Assembly: GCF_038024125.1 (NCBI RefSeq) | Contig: NZ_CP150662.1 | Location: forward strand, 1,505,501-1,569,500 | DNA: 64,000 bases | DNA from: Polaribacter gangjinensis | Lineage (GTDB): Bacteria > Bacteroidota > Bacteroidia > Flavobacteriales > Flavobacteriaceae | Direction of reading: 5' to 3' | Part shown: one piece after another, positions 9,115 through 18,000 of the stretch | How the letters are laid out: each line of letters begins with the position of its first letter | Numbering within the stretch: position 1 is the first letter of the stretch | Made by a program: the position numbers and the translations under genes | Notes under the pieces: generated by a model | The model's database searches: none | What the model saw: the letters and a program-made list of their open reading frames with translations, nothing else | Told to the model about the DNA's origin: nothing

Positions 9115-9122
9115 TATCTTTG
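9115..9122 (+). promoter_or_regulatory. Putative promoter of mscS-like gene
   Basis: TATCTTTG matches TAnnTTTG and lies 33 bases before the ATG at 9155. A T-rich element (CTTTTATC) is present about 19 bases upstream. Confidence 0.55.
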
Positions 9123-9154
9123 AATTTCTCACACCTAAAAATCAACATTGATAC

Positions 9155-10063
9155 ATGATCTCTTTACTTATTAAAAACTTCGATCTCAGCAAAACGTTTG
9201 AAAAAGTAGTAGAAAAAATGTATGGTTGGGGCGAATCGATTATTTTAAAACTTCCCAACTTTATACTCGCAATCATTGTTTTTACAATCTTTTGGTACGC
9301 TGCCAAATATGTGAGCACCTTTATCAAAAATGTGGTTTTAAAAAAGGTTTCGCAAGAATCTATCAAAGTGATTTTAGGCCGCACTTCGTCTATCATCATT
9401 ACCCTGATTGGATTTTTCACTGCTTTAGCCATCTTAGATTTAGACCAAGTACTCACCTCTGTACTTGCAGGTGCAGGTGTGGTTGGATTGGCGGTTGGTT
9501 TGGCATTGCAAGGCACATTACACAATACCTTTTCTGGTTTTATCTTGTCTTTTTTACCCAATATTCAGATTGGAGATTGGATTGTGTCTAATGGTCATGA
9601 AGGTCAAGTAACAGACATCAATTTACGAAATGTAACCATTAAAGAGGCAGATAATAATTTGGTTGCTATTCCGAATTCTAAAATTATTGATGCACCTTTT
9701 AAAAATTACAGTGCTACCAAACGCTCTCGAATTACCATTACTTGTGGTGTTGGTTATGAGAGCAATTTAGAGGATGTGAAAAAAATAACCATTCAAGCAA
9801 TTGCAGGTATTTTTAAACAAAAACCTCAAGAAGAAATTGAATTTTTTTACACTGCATTCGGAGATAGCTCCATCAACTATATGATTCGTTTTTGGACAGA
9901 TGCCACTGGTAAAAGAGAGATTTTAGAGGCGCAAAGTAATGGCATTATGGCCATCAAAACGGCTTATAATTCTCATGCTATCAATATTCCGTTTCCAATT
10001 CGTACGTTAGATTTTGGTAAAAACAAATTCCAATCTGAAACGATAACAATTCAAAAAGCGTAA
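9155..10063 (+). CDS. Mechanosensitive ion channel, MscS family
   Basis: The 302-residue protein has three hydrophobic segments (about 27-47, 68-90 and 95-125). The last is the Gly/Ala-rich pore helix (AGAGVVGLAVGLALQGTLHN), followed by the beta domain signature FLPNIQIGDWI...GQVTDINLRNVTIKEADNNLVAIPNSKII. This is the minimal E. coli MscS architecture. Such channels open under membrane tension and release solutes after osmotic downshock. The gene has its own putative promoter 33 bases upstream and a weak hairpin after it, so it seems monocistronic. A second, shorter MscS-domain protein is encoded at 51326-51835. Confidence 0.93.
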   Translation: MISLLIKNFDLSKTFEKVVEKMYGWGESIILKLPNFILAIIVFTIFWYAAKYVSTFIKNVVLKKVSQESIKVILGRTSSIIITLIGFFTALAILDLDQVLTSVLAGAGVVGLAVGLALQGTLHNTFSGFILSFLPNIQIGDWIVSNGHEGQVTDINLRNVTIKEADNNLVAIPNSKIIDAPFKNYSATKRSRITITCGVGYESNLEDVKKITIQAIAGIFKQKPQEEIEFFYTAFGDSSINYMIRFWTDATGKREILEAQSNGIMAIKTAYNSHAINIPFPIRTLDFGKNKFQSETITIQKA

Positions 10064-10088
10064 ACCAGTTTCCTTTGGTTGTTAGTTT

Positions 10089-10110
10089 ATGGCTTAGGAA
10101 AGCCATTTTA
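10089..10110 (+). terminator. Weak terminator after the mscS-like gene
   Basis: A 7-bp inverted repeat ATGGCTT / AAGCCAT with a 4-base loop is followed by TTTT. The short stem makes this tentative. Confidence 0.4.
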
Positions 10111-10370
10111 AAAAATGGTTGCCTGTTTTTTTGTTGGTTGGTTATTGGAGCTTCGCATTTTTATTTTCTTTTAAAATATATTCGTGGGTTCTTTAGCATA
10201 TACTTTCTGATGCCTTTTGTTTGCTTGGAAAACCTTTCATTTCATTGCTCTATTCACTTCATTTTTATATGATTGTAATTTTCAAATGATTTTTTTATAT
10301 ATTTGCAACCTTTCACGTTCATTATAATTTTAATCAGACTTTTAATCACCCCTAAACCCACACCCTAAAA
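10111..10370 (+). other. Intergenic region upstream of the GH16 gene
   Basis: No supportable gene. A TTG-started frame crossing 10075-10272 encodes a hydrophobic composition-driven sequence with no recognisable domain and is treated as spurious. A promoter box lies at its 3' end (10298-10305). Confidence 0.5.
10298..10305 (+). promoter_or_regulatory. Promoter of the GH16 surface-protein gene
   Basis: TATATTTG is a full -7 match, with a TTG at 10273-10275 about 22 bases upstream. The leader to the first ATG is about 60 bases. Confidence 0.6.
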
Positions 10371-13300
10371 ATGATTAAAAAGCATACCCCTAGCATTACT
10401 AGTATACTAGTAATACGTAAAAGAATGGCATCTTTGTGTGCACTTTTTTTACTTTCCTACAATGTATTTGCACAAACAAACGCAAATTCCATTACCTATT
10501 TTGAAGATTTTAATTCGCAAGGATATCCTACGAATCTGCCCGTTGGAAGCTATTGGACATTTCACAATGAAATATATCCAAACCAAGTTTCATGGACCGA
10601 TTTTATGCCTGGTGACGGTTATGCCTATTTAACGGTAGATGCCGATATCAGTAATGATTTGGATTGGATTCATCCCTTTCAAACCCTCGAATTTGGTGGT
10701 GTTGCCCAAAACCATCGCCTAGAAGTTCGTATGAAAGGTGCCGTTGTTGATGGCGGTTTGGTCGGATTTCTTTTTACCTACAATCAAGAAGGAGAAATCT
10801 TTAACGAAGTAGATATTGAGGTTGTTGCAAGAGATAGCGCAGTTCCTTGGCATGAAACTCTCCCTTTTAATGGAGGTTGGACAGATGCTCGATACAACAC
10901 TTGGGGCAACGCCAATGAAAACACCAACCAACCTTTTACGGGTACTATGAAACCTGTGGTGAATCAACTGAATGAAAAAATATCATTGATTGATGATGAA
11001 TTTCATATCTACACCATTGACTGGAGAGAAGACAAAATAGACTTTTTTATTGATGGTGTTTTGCAAGAAACCATCACTACTAGCATTGCAAAAGGAGTCT
11101 CTGAGGTTATCATCGGATTTCGTCAATTGCCTTGGGCAGGAGCCTTTAATTGGGGAGGTACACATACAATGGTTATTGACTATTTAAAAATTGAACCTTT
11201 AGAAAGCATCACTTTTGCTACGAATGATAAGTATACCATGGTAGAAAACACTACGCTTTCTATGGATGTCTTGGCAAACGATTCATCCAATACAAGTATT
11301 GTTGCTTTTGATGCTTTGAGTGCACAAGGATTTCCAGTTAGCAATACTGCCTCATTATTAAGCTATACCCCTGCAACTGGTTTTATCGGTCAAGATAGTT
11401 TTACGTATACCCTCGAAGATGCCAATGGAGGGCAAGCAACTGCTACTGTATTTATTACTGTAGAAGCCTATGTTGCGCCTCTTGGTGCCGTTGATGATGC
11501 CATTACTGTGGGCGTCAATAGTGCCAATACTCCAATTGATGTAACTGCGAATGATGCCTATGGTCCTAACGGAGTGCATCCTTCTCACCCATTGACTTTG
11601 CCTGGAGGTAAATTGGTTACTGCAAGTGCCAATGGCGGAGATATTGCCGTAGTTGATGGTAAGGTAAACTACACCCCAAAAGCCGGATTTGCAGGGATTG
11701 ATACTTTTGTGTATACCATTACAGATGGCAATGGATATGCTGACCAAGGATTGGTTACTATCACTGTTGGTGGTGCTGTGGCTGCTGTGGCTGTAAATGA
11801 TGCTTTTGATGTAGTAGTTGATACAGCTACTGCTTTAGATGTTTTAGCAAACGATACTACCAATACTACCATAGTTTCTTTTGATGTAACTAGTGCCCAA
11901 GGTTTTGTAGTTTCAGGAACTGTTTCAAATGTAACCTATACTCCAACTGGAGGATATCTAGGTGAAGATAGTTTTAGTTATACCATTCAAGATACTAACG
12001 GAAATCAATCTACTGCTACAGTTACGCTAACTGTAAAAGCCGCTGTGGTTTCAGCTGGTGTGCTGAATGCTGTAGATGATGCTATTACTGTGGGCATCAA
12101 TAGCGCCAACACCCCTATTGATGTGGTTGCTAACGACAATTATGGAGTAAATGGCCCTAACGCCACACATCCTTTGACCTTACCCGGAGGGAAATTAGTA
12201 ACTGCGAGCGTTCATGGAGGAGATATTGCCGTGGTAAATGGCAAGGTAAACTATACTCCTAAAACCGGATTTACAGGAGTGGATTCTTTTGAATATACTC
12301 TAACAGATAGCAAAGGATTTGCAGACAAAGCAATTGTTAGCATTACTGTTGGTGGTGCAGTAGCAGCTGTGGCTGTAAATGATGCTTTTGACGTAGAGGT
12401 TGATACAGCAACCCCCTTAAATGTTTTAGCCAATGATACTGCCAATTCTACCATAGTTTCTTATGATGTAACAAGCGCACAAGGTTTTTCCGTTTCAGGC
12501 ACTAGCTCATTGTTGACCTATACTCCTACTGGAGGATATGTTGGACAAGACAGTTTTAATTATACCATAGAAGATGCCAATGGAAACCAATCTACAGCTA
12601 CAGTTACCCTTACTGTAAAAGCAGCTGTGGTTTCAAGTGGTGTACTCAGCGCCGTGAATGACGCAGTTACAGTAGGTATCAATAGTACCAACACTCCTAT
12701 TGATGTTGTTGCTAACGACAATTTTGGTGTCAATGGCCCTAACGCAACGCATCCTTTGACACTGACAAATGGTAAAATATTCCATGCAAGTAATAATGGT
12801 GGGGACATCAGCGTAGTCAATGGAAAAGTAAATTATACGCCTAAAGCAGGCTTTGCAGGTATTGACACTTTTACCTATACGCTTACCGATTCAAAAGGAT
12901 TTGCTGCTCAGGGGATTGTAACAGTAACTGTTGGAGGAAACGTATCTGGTGTTGCTACAAACGATGCTTTTGATGTGATCTTGAATACGGCTACTAATTT
13001 AGACGTATTGGCCAACGATACTGGTACAGGTTTGTATATTATTTCTTATGATGCTAATAGCCTTCAAGGATTTTCGGTTACCGGTAACTCTTCTTCGTTA
13101 ACTTACACTCCAACTGGAGGTTTTTTAGGAACAGACAGTTTTTCTTATACTATTGCCGATGCAAATGGCGATGAAACCACTGCCATAGTTACCCTTACTA
13201 TAAAAGAAGCCGTTGTTGCTAGTGGCCCTTTGAATGCTGTGAACGATGCTATTACCGTTCAACCTGGAAATTCTAATACCATTATTGATGTGCTTGCCAA

Positions 13301-13844
13301 CGATAGCTTTGGCGCCAATGGCCCTAACGCAACGCATGCACTGACCTTAACCAATGGTAAAATATTTCATGCGAGTGTAAAAGGCGGAGACATTGCCATA
13401 GTAAACGGAAAAGTTACCTATACTCCTAAAAACGGTTTTACAGGAATTGATTCTTTTGATTATACGATTACCGATGCAAAAGGTTTTGCAGATACAGGCT
13501 ATGTTACTGTAACTGTGGGAGAAGCTCAATCAAAAACAGCTATCAAAGATAACTTTGAAGCTAGAAATGATGCAACTGAATTTGGCCTCAAAGAGAATAG
13601 CTTTTCAACGTATCCAAATCCGTCTAAAGGATATTTAAAAACAACCTTATTCAGTACACATACCACCCAAGCAACCGTATTGTTAATGGATGTTACCGGA
13701 AAAGTTGTATACAGCAGCACAATGACCTTGCAAAAAGGAATGAATGCATTTGAAATGACTGTTTCTTTGGCTCCCGGAATTGTGTTGATGAAAGTAATCA
13801 GTTCGGAAGTGAATTTTGGAACTCAAAAGATTGTTGTTCAATAA
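10371..13844 (+). CDS. Secreted GH16-family glycoside hydrolase with eight cadherin-like repeats and T9SS sorting domain
   Basis: The protein has 1157 residues. A signal peptide ends near NVFAQ (residue 35); an internal ATG at 10425 (Met19) would give a more compact signal. Residues 40-278 are a GH16-like beta-jellyroll. The ExDxE catalytic motif is Glu146-Val-Asp148-Ile-Glu150, so nucleophile and acid/base are present; the substrate could be laminarin, agar, porphyran or similar. Residues ~283-1050 are four A-B pairs of ~95-residue cadherin-like domains, each carrying the VLAND / YTP..GF.G.DSF.YT pattern, with a ~194-residue pair period. Residues ~1075-1157 form a T9SS type A sorting domain (STYPNPSKG). 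I infer a cell-surface or released polysaccharidase held out on a repetitive stalk. It is monocistronic and convergent with the next operon. Confidence 0.85.
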   Translation: MIKKHTPSITSILVIRKRMASLCALFLLSYNVFAQTNANSITYFEDFNSQGYPTNLPVGSYWTFHNEIYPNQVSWTDFMPGDGYAYLTVDADISNDLDWIHPFQTLEFGGVAQNHRLEVRMKGAVVDGGLVGFLFTYNQEGEIFNEVDIEVVARDSAVPWHETLPFNGGWTDARYNTWGNANENTNQPFTGTMKPVVNQLNEKISLIDDEFHIYTIDWREDKIDFFIDGVLQETITTSIAKGVSEVIIGFRQLPWAGAFNWGGTHTMVIDYLKIEPLESITFATNDKYTMVENTTLSMDVLANDSSNTSIVAFDALSAQGFPVSNTASLLSYTPATGFIGQDSFTYTLEDANGGQATATVFITVEAYVAPLGAVDDAITVGVNSANTPIDVTANDAYGPNGVHPSHPLTLPGGKLVTASANGGDIAVVDGKVNYTPKAGFAGIDTFVYTITDGNGYADQGLVTITVGGAVAAVAVNDAFDVVVDTATALDVLANDTTNTTIVSFDVTSAQGFVVSGTVSNVTYTPTGGYLGEDSFSYTIQDTNGNQSTATVTLTVKAAVVSAGVLNAVDDAITVGINSANTPIDVVANDNYGVNGPNATHPLTLPGGKLVTASVHGGDIAVVNGKVNYTPKTGFTGVDSFEYTLTDSKGFADKAIVSITVGGAVAAVAVNDAFDVEVDTATPLNVLANDTANSTIVSYDVTSAQGFSVSGTSSLLTYTPTGGYVGQDSFNYTIEDANGNQSTATVTLTVKAAVVSSGVLSAVNDAVTVGINSTNTPIDVVANDNFGVNGPNATHPLTLTNGKIFHASNNGGDISVVNGKVNYTPKAGFAGIDTFTYTLTDSKGFAAQGIVTVTVGGNVSGVATNDAFDVILNTATNLDVLANDTGTGLYIISYDANSLQGFSVTGNSSSLTYTPTGGFLGTDSFSYTIADANGDETTAIVTLTIKEAVVASGPLNAVNDAITVQPGNSNTIIDVLANDSFGANGPNATHALTLTNGKIFHASVKGGDIAIVNGKVTYTPKNGFTGIDSFDYTITDAKGFADTGYVTVTVGEAQSKTAIKDNFEARNDATEFGLKENSFSTYPNPSKGYLKTTLFSTHTTQATVLLMDVTGKVVYSSTMTLQKGMNAFEMTVSLAPGIVLMKVISSEVNFGTQKIVVQ
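10395..10414. repeat. 20-bp perfect palindrome in the start of the GH16 gene
   Basis: ATTACTAGTATACTAGTAAT is its own reverse complement. It lies between the first ATG (10371) and the alternative ATG (10425), so it may be a protein-binding site or an RNA hairpin rather than only coding sequence. Confidence 0.7.
11219..13520 (+). repeat. Tandem repeat block inside the GH16 gene (four A-B domain pairs)
   Basis: Two alternating domain types repeat four times with a pair period of about 580 bases. Type A starts near 11219, 11790, 12374 and 12955; type B near 11489, 12070, 12652 and 13240. Long stretches are almost identical in DNA between pairs 2 and 3, so the array probably grew by recent duplication. 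Confidence 0.8.
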
Positions 13845-13903
13845 GTTTAAAGTTTTTTCTTTAAGTTTTATTGAAATTAACAATTAGAATAGTTTAAGAA
13901 TAT

Positions 13904-13953
13904 AATTGAAATTTTAGATAAAATTTAGCTATGTTTTATCTAAAATTTCAATT
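13904..13953. terminator. Bidirectional terminator between convergent surface-protein genes
   Basis: A perfect 20-bp stem (13904-13923 with 13934-13953) closes a 10-base loop, TTTAGCTATG. It lies between the GH16 stop codon (13844) and the minus-strand small lipoprotein stop codon (13987) and could serve both transcripts. Confidence 0.75.
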
Positions 13954-13986
13954 AATTCCTTTTATCGTTTTTGGTAGGTTAAAAAA

Positions 13987-14121
13987 TTACTCCACTAAAA
14001 CAAAATCCCCTTGAGAAACCTCATTACAACTCAAATCTTGACCTTTCTCGCACTGTAAAAATAAAAGTATAATTGAAAGAACCAATACTACCTTTAATTT
14101 ATTACTATTTATTTGTTTCAT
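13987..14121 (-). CDS. Small lipoprotein, 44 residues
   Basis: An ATG at 14119-14121 opens a 44-codon frame. The product has a basic N-terminus (MKQINSNKLK), a hydrophobic segment and a lipobox ending LLFLQC at residue 24, then a short acidic tail with one more cysteine and the ending GDFVLVE. It begins 2 bases after the stop codon of the 305-residue gene and is the last cistron of the minus-strand surface-protein operon, just ahead of a strong terminator. The signal sequence, tight spacing and clean stop support a real gene. I do not recognise a family. It may be an outer-membrane anchor or assembly factor for the large proteins encoded upstream, but that is inference from position alone. 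Confidence 0.7.
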   Translation of the reverse strand: MKQINSNKLKVVLVLSIILLFLQCEKGQDLSCNEVSQGDFVLVE

Positions 14122-14123
14122 AA

Positions 14124-15041
14124 TTATTTTGTTTTTAAATCAATATTTATGAGTTTCACCTCAGAATCAATAGAAACTATATAAGAATCTACCTCTAAAT
14201 CAGTAAAAGTAGCCTCTCCATTTATAATTTTTTTTGTGAAAATTACTTTCCCATTTTTATTAATTGTAACCGTTTTCCCTTCTTTATTTGATACTACCTT
14301 TATGGCTCCACGAGCATAACATACAGCATCTTTTTTGTAAAATAAAGTAGGTGTGGGAACTTTCTGTACAAATACTATGTAATTGTTTAAACTCGATTCA
14401 TCCTCAGACAAAACCTCATACAGTATTTCGGAGGTGAAATTAACTGTGTTTTCTCCTGATTTTTGTAAAACTCTATTTTTTAATAATTTAGCTCCTTTAC
14501 TTACATTAAAAATTGGTTTTAATAAGGTTAGATCATTAATATCATAAATATTAATTGATATCTTTCCATTATTAATTGATGATGATACCGTTTTTATATT
14601 CATAAAATCAAAAGTTAATACCTCTGCTTTATTATTTAATGTAGGTTCTGCAATGCTATAAGATTGAAATAAATTCCCCTTGTGTTCATTTACATTAAAT
14701 GAAATTTGTTTACTTACTTCAATGACTTTGTCATTGGTGCTGTCATATAATTTAAATTTTATTACCTCACCTTGAGTATTTGAAAATACTGTAAGATACG
14801 CATAATAGTTATTTTTAGAGGCTACATATGTTAGTCCACTTACACCTCTACATGTATTGCCAAAAAATGCTGCTACTTTATCATTTGCACTCACTAATTG
14901 TTTACCATTAGCATTTAGTTTTGCTAAAAAGGTCATAGAGTACTGATATGTATTTTCATCAACTTTCCAACTTGGTACTTGAGCTACAACTAAATTTGAT
15001 ATTAAAAAAAATTGAATACATAAGAAAGTTATTATTTTCAT
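14124..15041 (-). CDS. Secreted protein sharing a beta domain with the adjacent giant protein
   Basis: The protein has 305 residues, with a signal peptide ending near LVVAQ (residue 21). Residues ~30-135 (YSMTFLAKL...DKVAAFFGNTCRGVSG...YYAYLTVFSNTQGE.I.FKLYDS) resemble residues ~2365-2475 of the 2858-residue neighbour (MNIIGKLKL...DKVIAVVNGEVRGIAS...YFVFLTIYSNQVSGENVIFYIWDAS). The two therefore share a domain of about 100 residues. No sorting domain is visible, so it may stay periplasmic or attach through a partner. The C-terminal ~170 residues are beta-rich and unassigned. It is the third gene of the operon, 54 bases after the giant gene and 2 bases before the small lipoprotein. Function unknown; adhesin subunit or periplasmic partner are possibilities. 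Confidence 0.75.
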   Translation of the reverse strand: MKIITFLCIQFFLISNLVVAQVPSWKVDENTYQYSMTFLAKLNANGKQLVSANDKVAAFFGNTCRGVSGLTYVASKNNYYAYLTVFSNTQGEVIKFKLYDSTNDKVIEVSKQISFNVNEHKGNLFQSYSIAEPTLNNKAEVLTFDFMNIKTVSSSINNGKISINIYDINDLTLLKPIFNVSKGAKLLKNRVLQKSGENTVNFTSEILYEVLSEDESSLNNYIVFVQKVPTPTLFYKKDAVCYARGAIKVVSNKEGKTVTINKNGKVIFTKKIINGEATFTDLEVDSYIVSIDSEVKLINIDLKTK

Positions 15042-15095
15042 ATTTTAAAATTTACTTCATAAAAATGATGCTACAATTTTTGCTGAATAATTATT

Positions 15096-18000
15096 TTAAT
15101 TTTTAATTATCCTATAAACCATTGTTTCTCCTGCTATTTTGATTCTAAGAATATAGGTAGCATTTGCAATGTTTGGATTTATTTTCAAATTATTCAGACC
15201 TGATTTTAAATCAAATGTATTTTCATAAACTAATTGTCCTAACATGTTATTCATTGTTATTTGAGCAACCCCAACCTCATCTGCATTAATTGCGATTTCT
15301 AAATCTGATTGAAACGGATTTGGATACAAGGTTATTTTATCCTCCAATAAATCAATTATAATAGGCTCTAAAATACTTCCCATTATGGCATCTGTTGAAA
15401 AACTAAACAATTTATTAGTTACTTGTTTAGTGTTTCCAGAACCAATATACGCGATAAGTTTTTCGGGCTTGTCACCATAAACTGTTATAAAGGCAAGGTT
15501 ATTTCCATTAACATCTTGAGTTGTTGCGTTTCCTTTAAGTTGACCCATGTCATTATAAAAGTAAAGATTCTCAAAACCATCTGGTAATTTGGCTATGATA
15601 CTCATTGTATTAGGAAACTGGGCATATTGATAAGGTAAAATATCATCTTCTATGTCACCTTTTTTATTTGATTTGATAAAACTGTTTTTTGCACTTGTTT
15701 GATTTAAATAATCAGGATATGTAAATCTTTGAGCAGAATTTGATCTTAACATATAACCTTCACCTGCTTTTAAATAAGTTAAAGATCCTTTCCAGCCAAC
15801 ACTACTACTAAAAGAAGCAAACAGAGATTGAGATTTTATAAAGTCACCCTCAGTGGCATTTAAATTAGCTAATGCCTCTCCAATAGGTGTATTTTTTGAA
15901 ACTACATAAGGTAGCCAATTCCAATTTTGTGAAACATCAAAAAACCATGTTTTTAAATCTACTGGTATTCCTTTGATATTAAAATTTTGAGGCGAGGACA
16001 ACTTGATTTTATACATTTTATCACTTGTTATTCCACCATTGCTAGAAATAGTTCCATTCCAACTACTTTCGGATGGATTCAGCTCATCATATTGGTAAAC
16101 ATCTAAAAGTGCAGGCGCATAAGATTGAAATAAATTACCGGTATTTAGTACTAAATCTTTAGTAAGATTATTTAATCTATTGAAACGTTCATCATTTACG
16201 TTAAATGATACCCATGTCCATCCTTGATTTAGTAATAATTGTTGACCCGTAACAAGCGTATTGTTAAATATTGCAGGATTTGTATAGCTACCAATAATTT
16301 CATCGGCTAGAAACGCAATAGAAAGAGTATCATTTAAAGTTGCTTCTTTTAATTTTCCTTCAGATGCATCCCAAATGTAAAAAATTACATTTTCTCCACT
16401 CACTTGGTTACTATATATAGTTAAAAAAACAAAATACTCGTTGAAAGTATCATCAAATACAACACTAGCAATTCCACGAACTTCACCATTTACAACTGCA
16501 ATAACTTTATCATAAAAATCATCTGTAAAGGCAGCATTAAGTTTTAGTTTCCCAATAATATTCATAGACTCTGTATATTTGGTAGGGTCTAAAAATAAAT
16601 TTGGTTCTTTTTCAAGCACTCTAAAATCTAAATGAATTTGTTCATTATAACCATAATTTGTTGTTAATGATAAAACAGCGTTATGGCTCCCAATTGCCAA
16701 GTTTTTGTCTACAGTGGCATTTAATATAAGTGTCGTATTTGGTGCTAATTTTCCCGATTTTGCAGATACAGATATCCAGTTAGGCAGATCAATAGAGTAA
16801 GGTTGTTCTACTCCACCTTTATTTATTAAAGTAATTTCGAAAGACATGCTTTCATTGGTGCGCTGCATTAAATTAACAATTCCACTTTGTCCTTCAATAA
16901 ACCATTTTACAGGGTTTTTATTGATAAAAGCAGTCCATGTTACTGGTGAAAGCTGACTATTATCCGATAAATCATTAAGGTTAGAAACCTTGATGTGCGC
17001 TACTTTACCCTCAATACTTGCCCAATCTGCAATATCTGGAACAAGTACAATTTCACTTCCATTAAAAATAGGATTTAAAACAATCGATTCTGTTGGACGA
17101 AAAGGCTTAATGCCAGGGGTAACTTCTGAAAATGAAATTGATTTGTTAGAAACTGCATAATCACTTGTTTTTTCAAAAGCATTGAATGGATAGTAATATT
17201 TTGGTCCAAAAGAATTTGTAACCTCTGGTTTATTAAGCGGTGAGTATAGGAGTAAACCAGTACTTTCATAATCCAACTCAAAAAACTGATCATTTTTTAT
17301 CTGTTCAGCATTTCTAGCCATATTCCAAATACAAAGTTCATCAACGAATCCATTAAAATAATTATCTATGATAATTTCACCTGAAGCCTGTATTTGTCCT
17401 CTTGCTCCTAAAAATAAATTAGCTGAAGAGAAACCACCAATTTCTGCACTTGAAAAAGAGCCTAATTGTTCCCCATCAACATACATTCTTATAGTTCCTT
17501 TTCTAGTTAAACTTAATGCAAAATGATGCCATGTGTCATCATTTATGTTTTTATTACCAAAAGAATATGTTTTTCCTTCTGTTTGTAACTCAAGATTATT
17601 ATTTGCGTTTATGCTAATTGCCCACTTATTTCGGAATCCATTCGCTTCAATTGGATCGGTAGTATTTCCTTTACCATTAGATAAAACTGTACCTTGTGTA
17701 GTTTGATTTGTTTTCATCCAAAAAGAAAGTGTAGCGTCCATCTCATCAGAAATAATTACTTTATTTGCTTTATCAAAATTTAAATAATTAGTCCCGTCAA
17801 ATTCATACGATGTTCCTTTTGGCTTTATATCCCAATTTGCGTTTGTTATTACTAGTGATTTAAAACGAGCCAAGTCATTGGCAATGTTTCCATTTCCTTC
17901 GTTTATTGGCCAATAGCCTAAAAGACTTTTTTCGTTTCCATTTAAAATGGTGTTCATATTGGCAACAGCCTCTTCTCTTGATATATATTTTTTCCAAAAA

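Noticed and set aside
10075..10272. Hydrophobic 65-codon frame before the GH16 gene
   Set aside because: It begins with TTG, spans a hairpin, has composition-driven Phe/Leu content and no recognisable domain or signal structure.
11358..12820. Several minus-strand frames inside the GH16 gene
   Set aside because: They repeat with the cadherin-domain period, so they are shadows of the repeated coding sequence.
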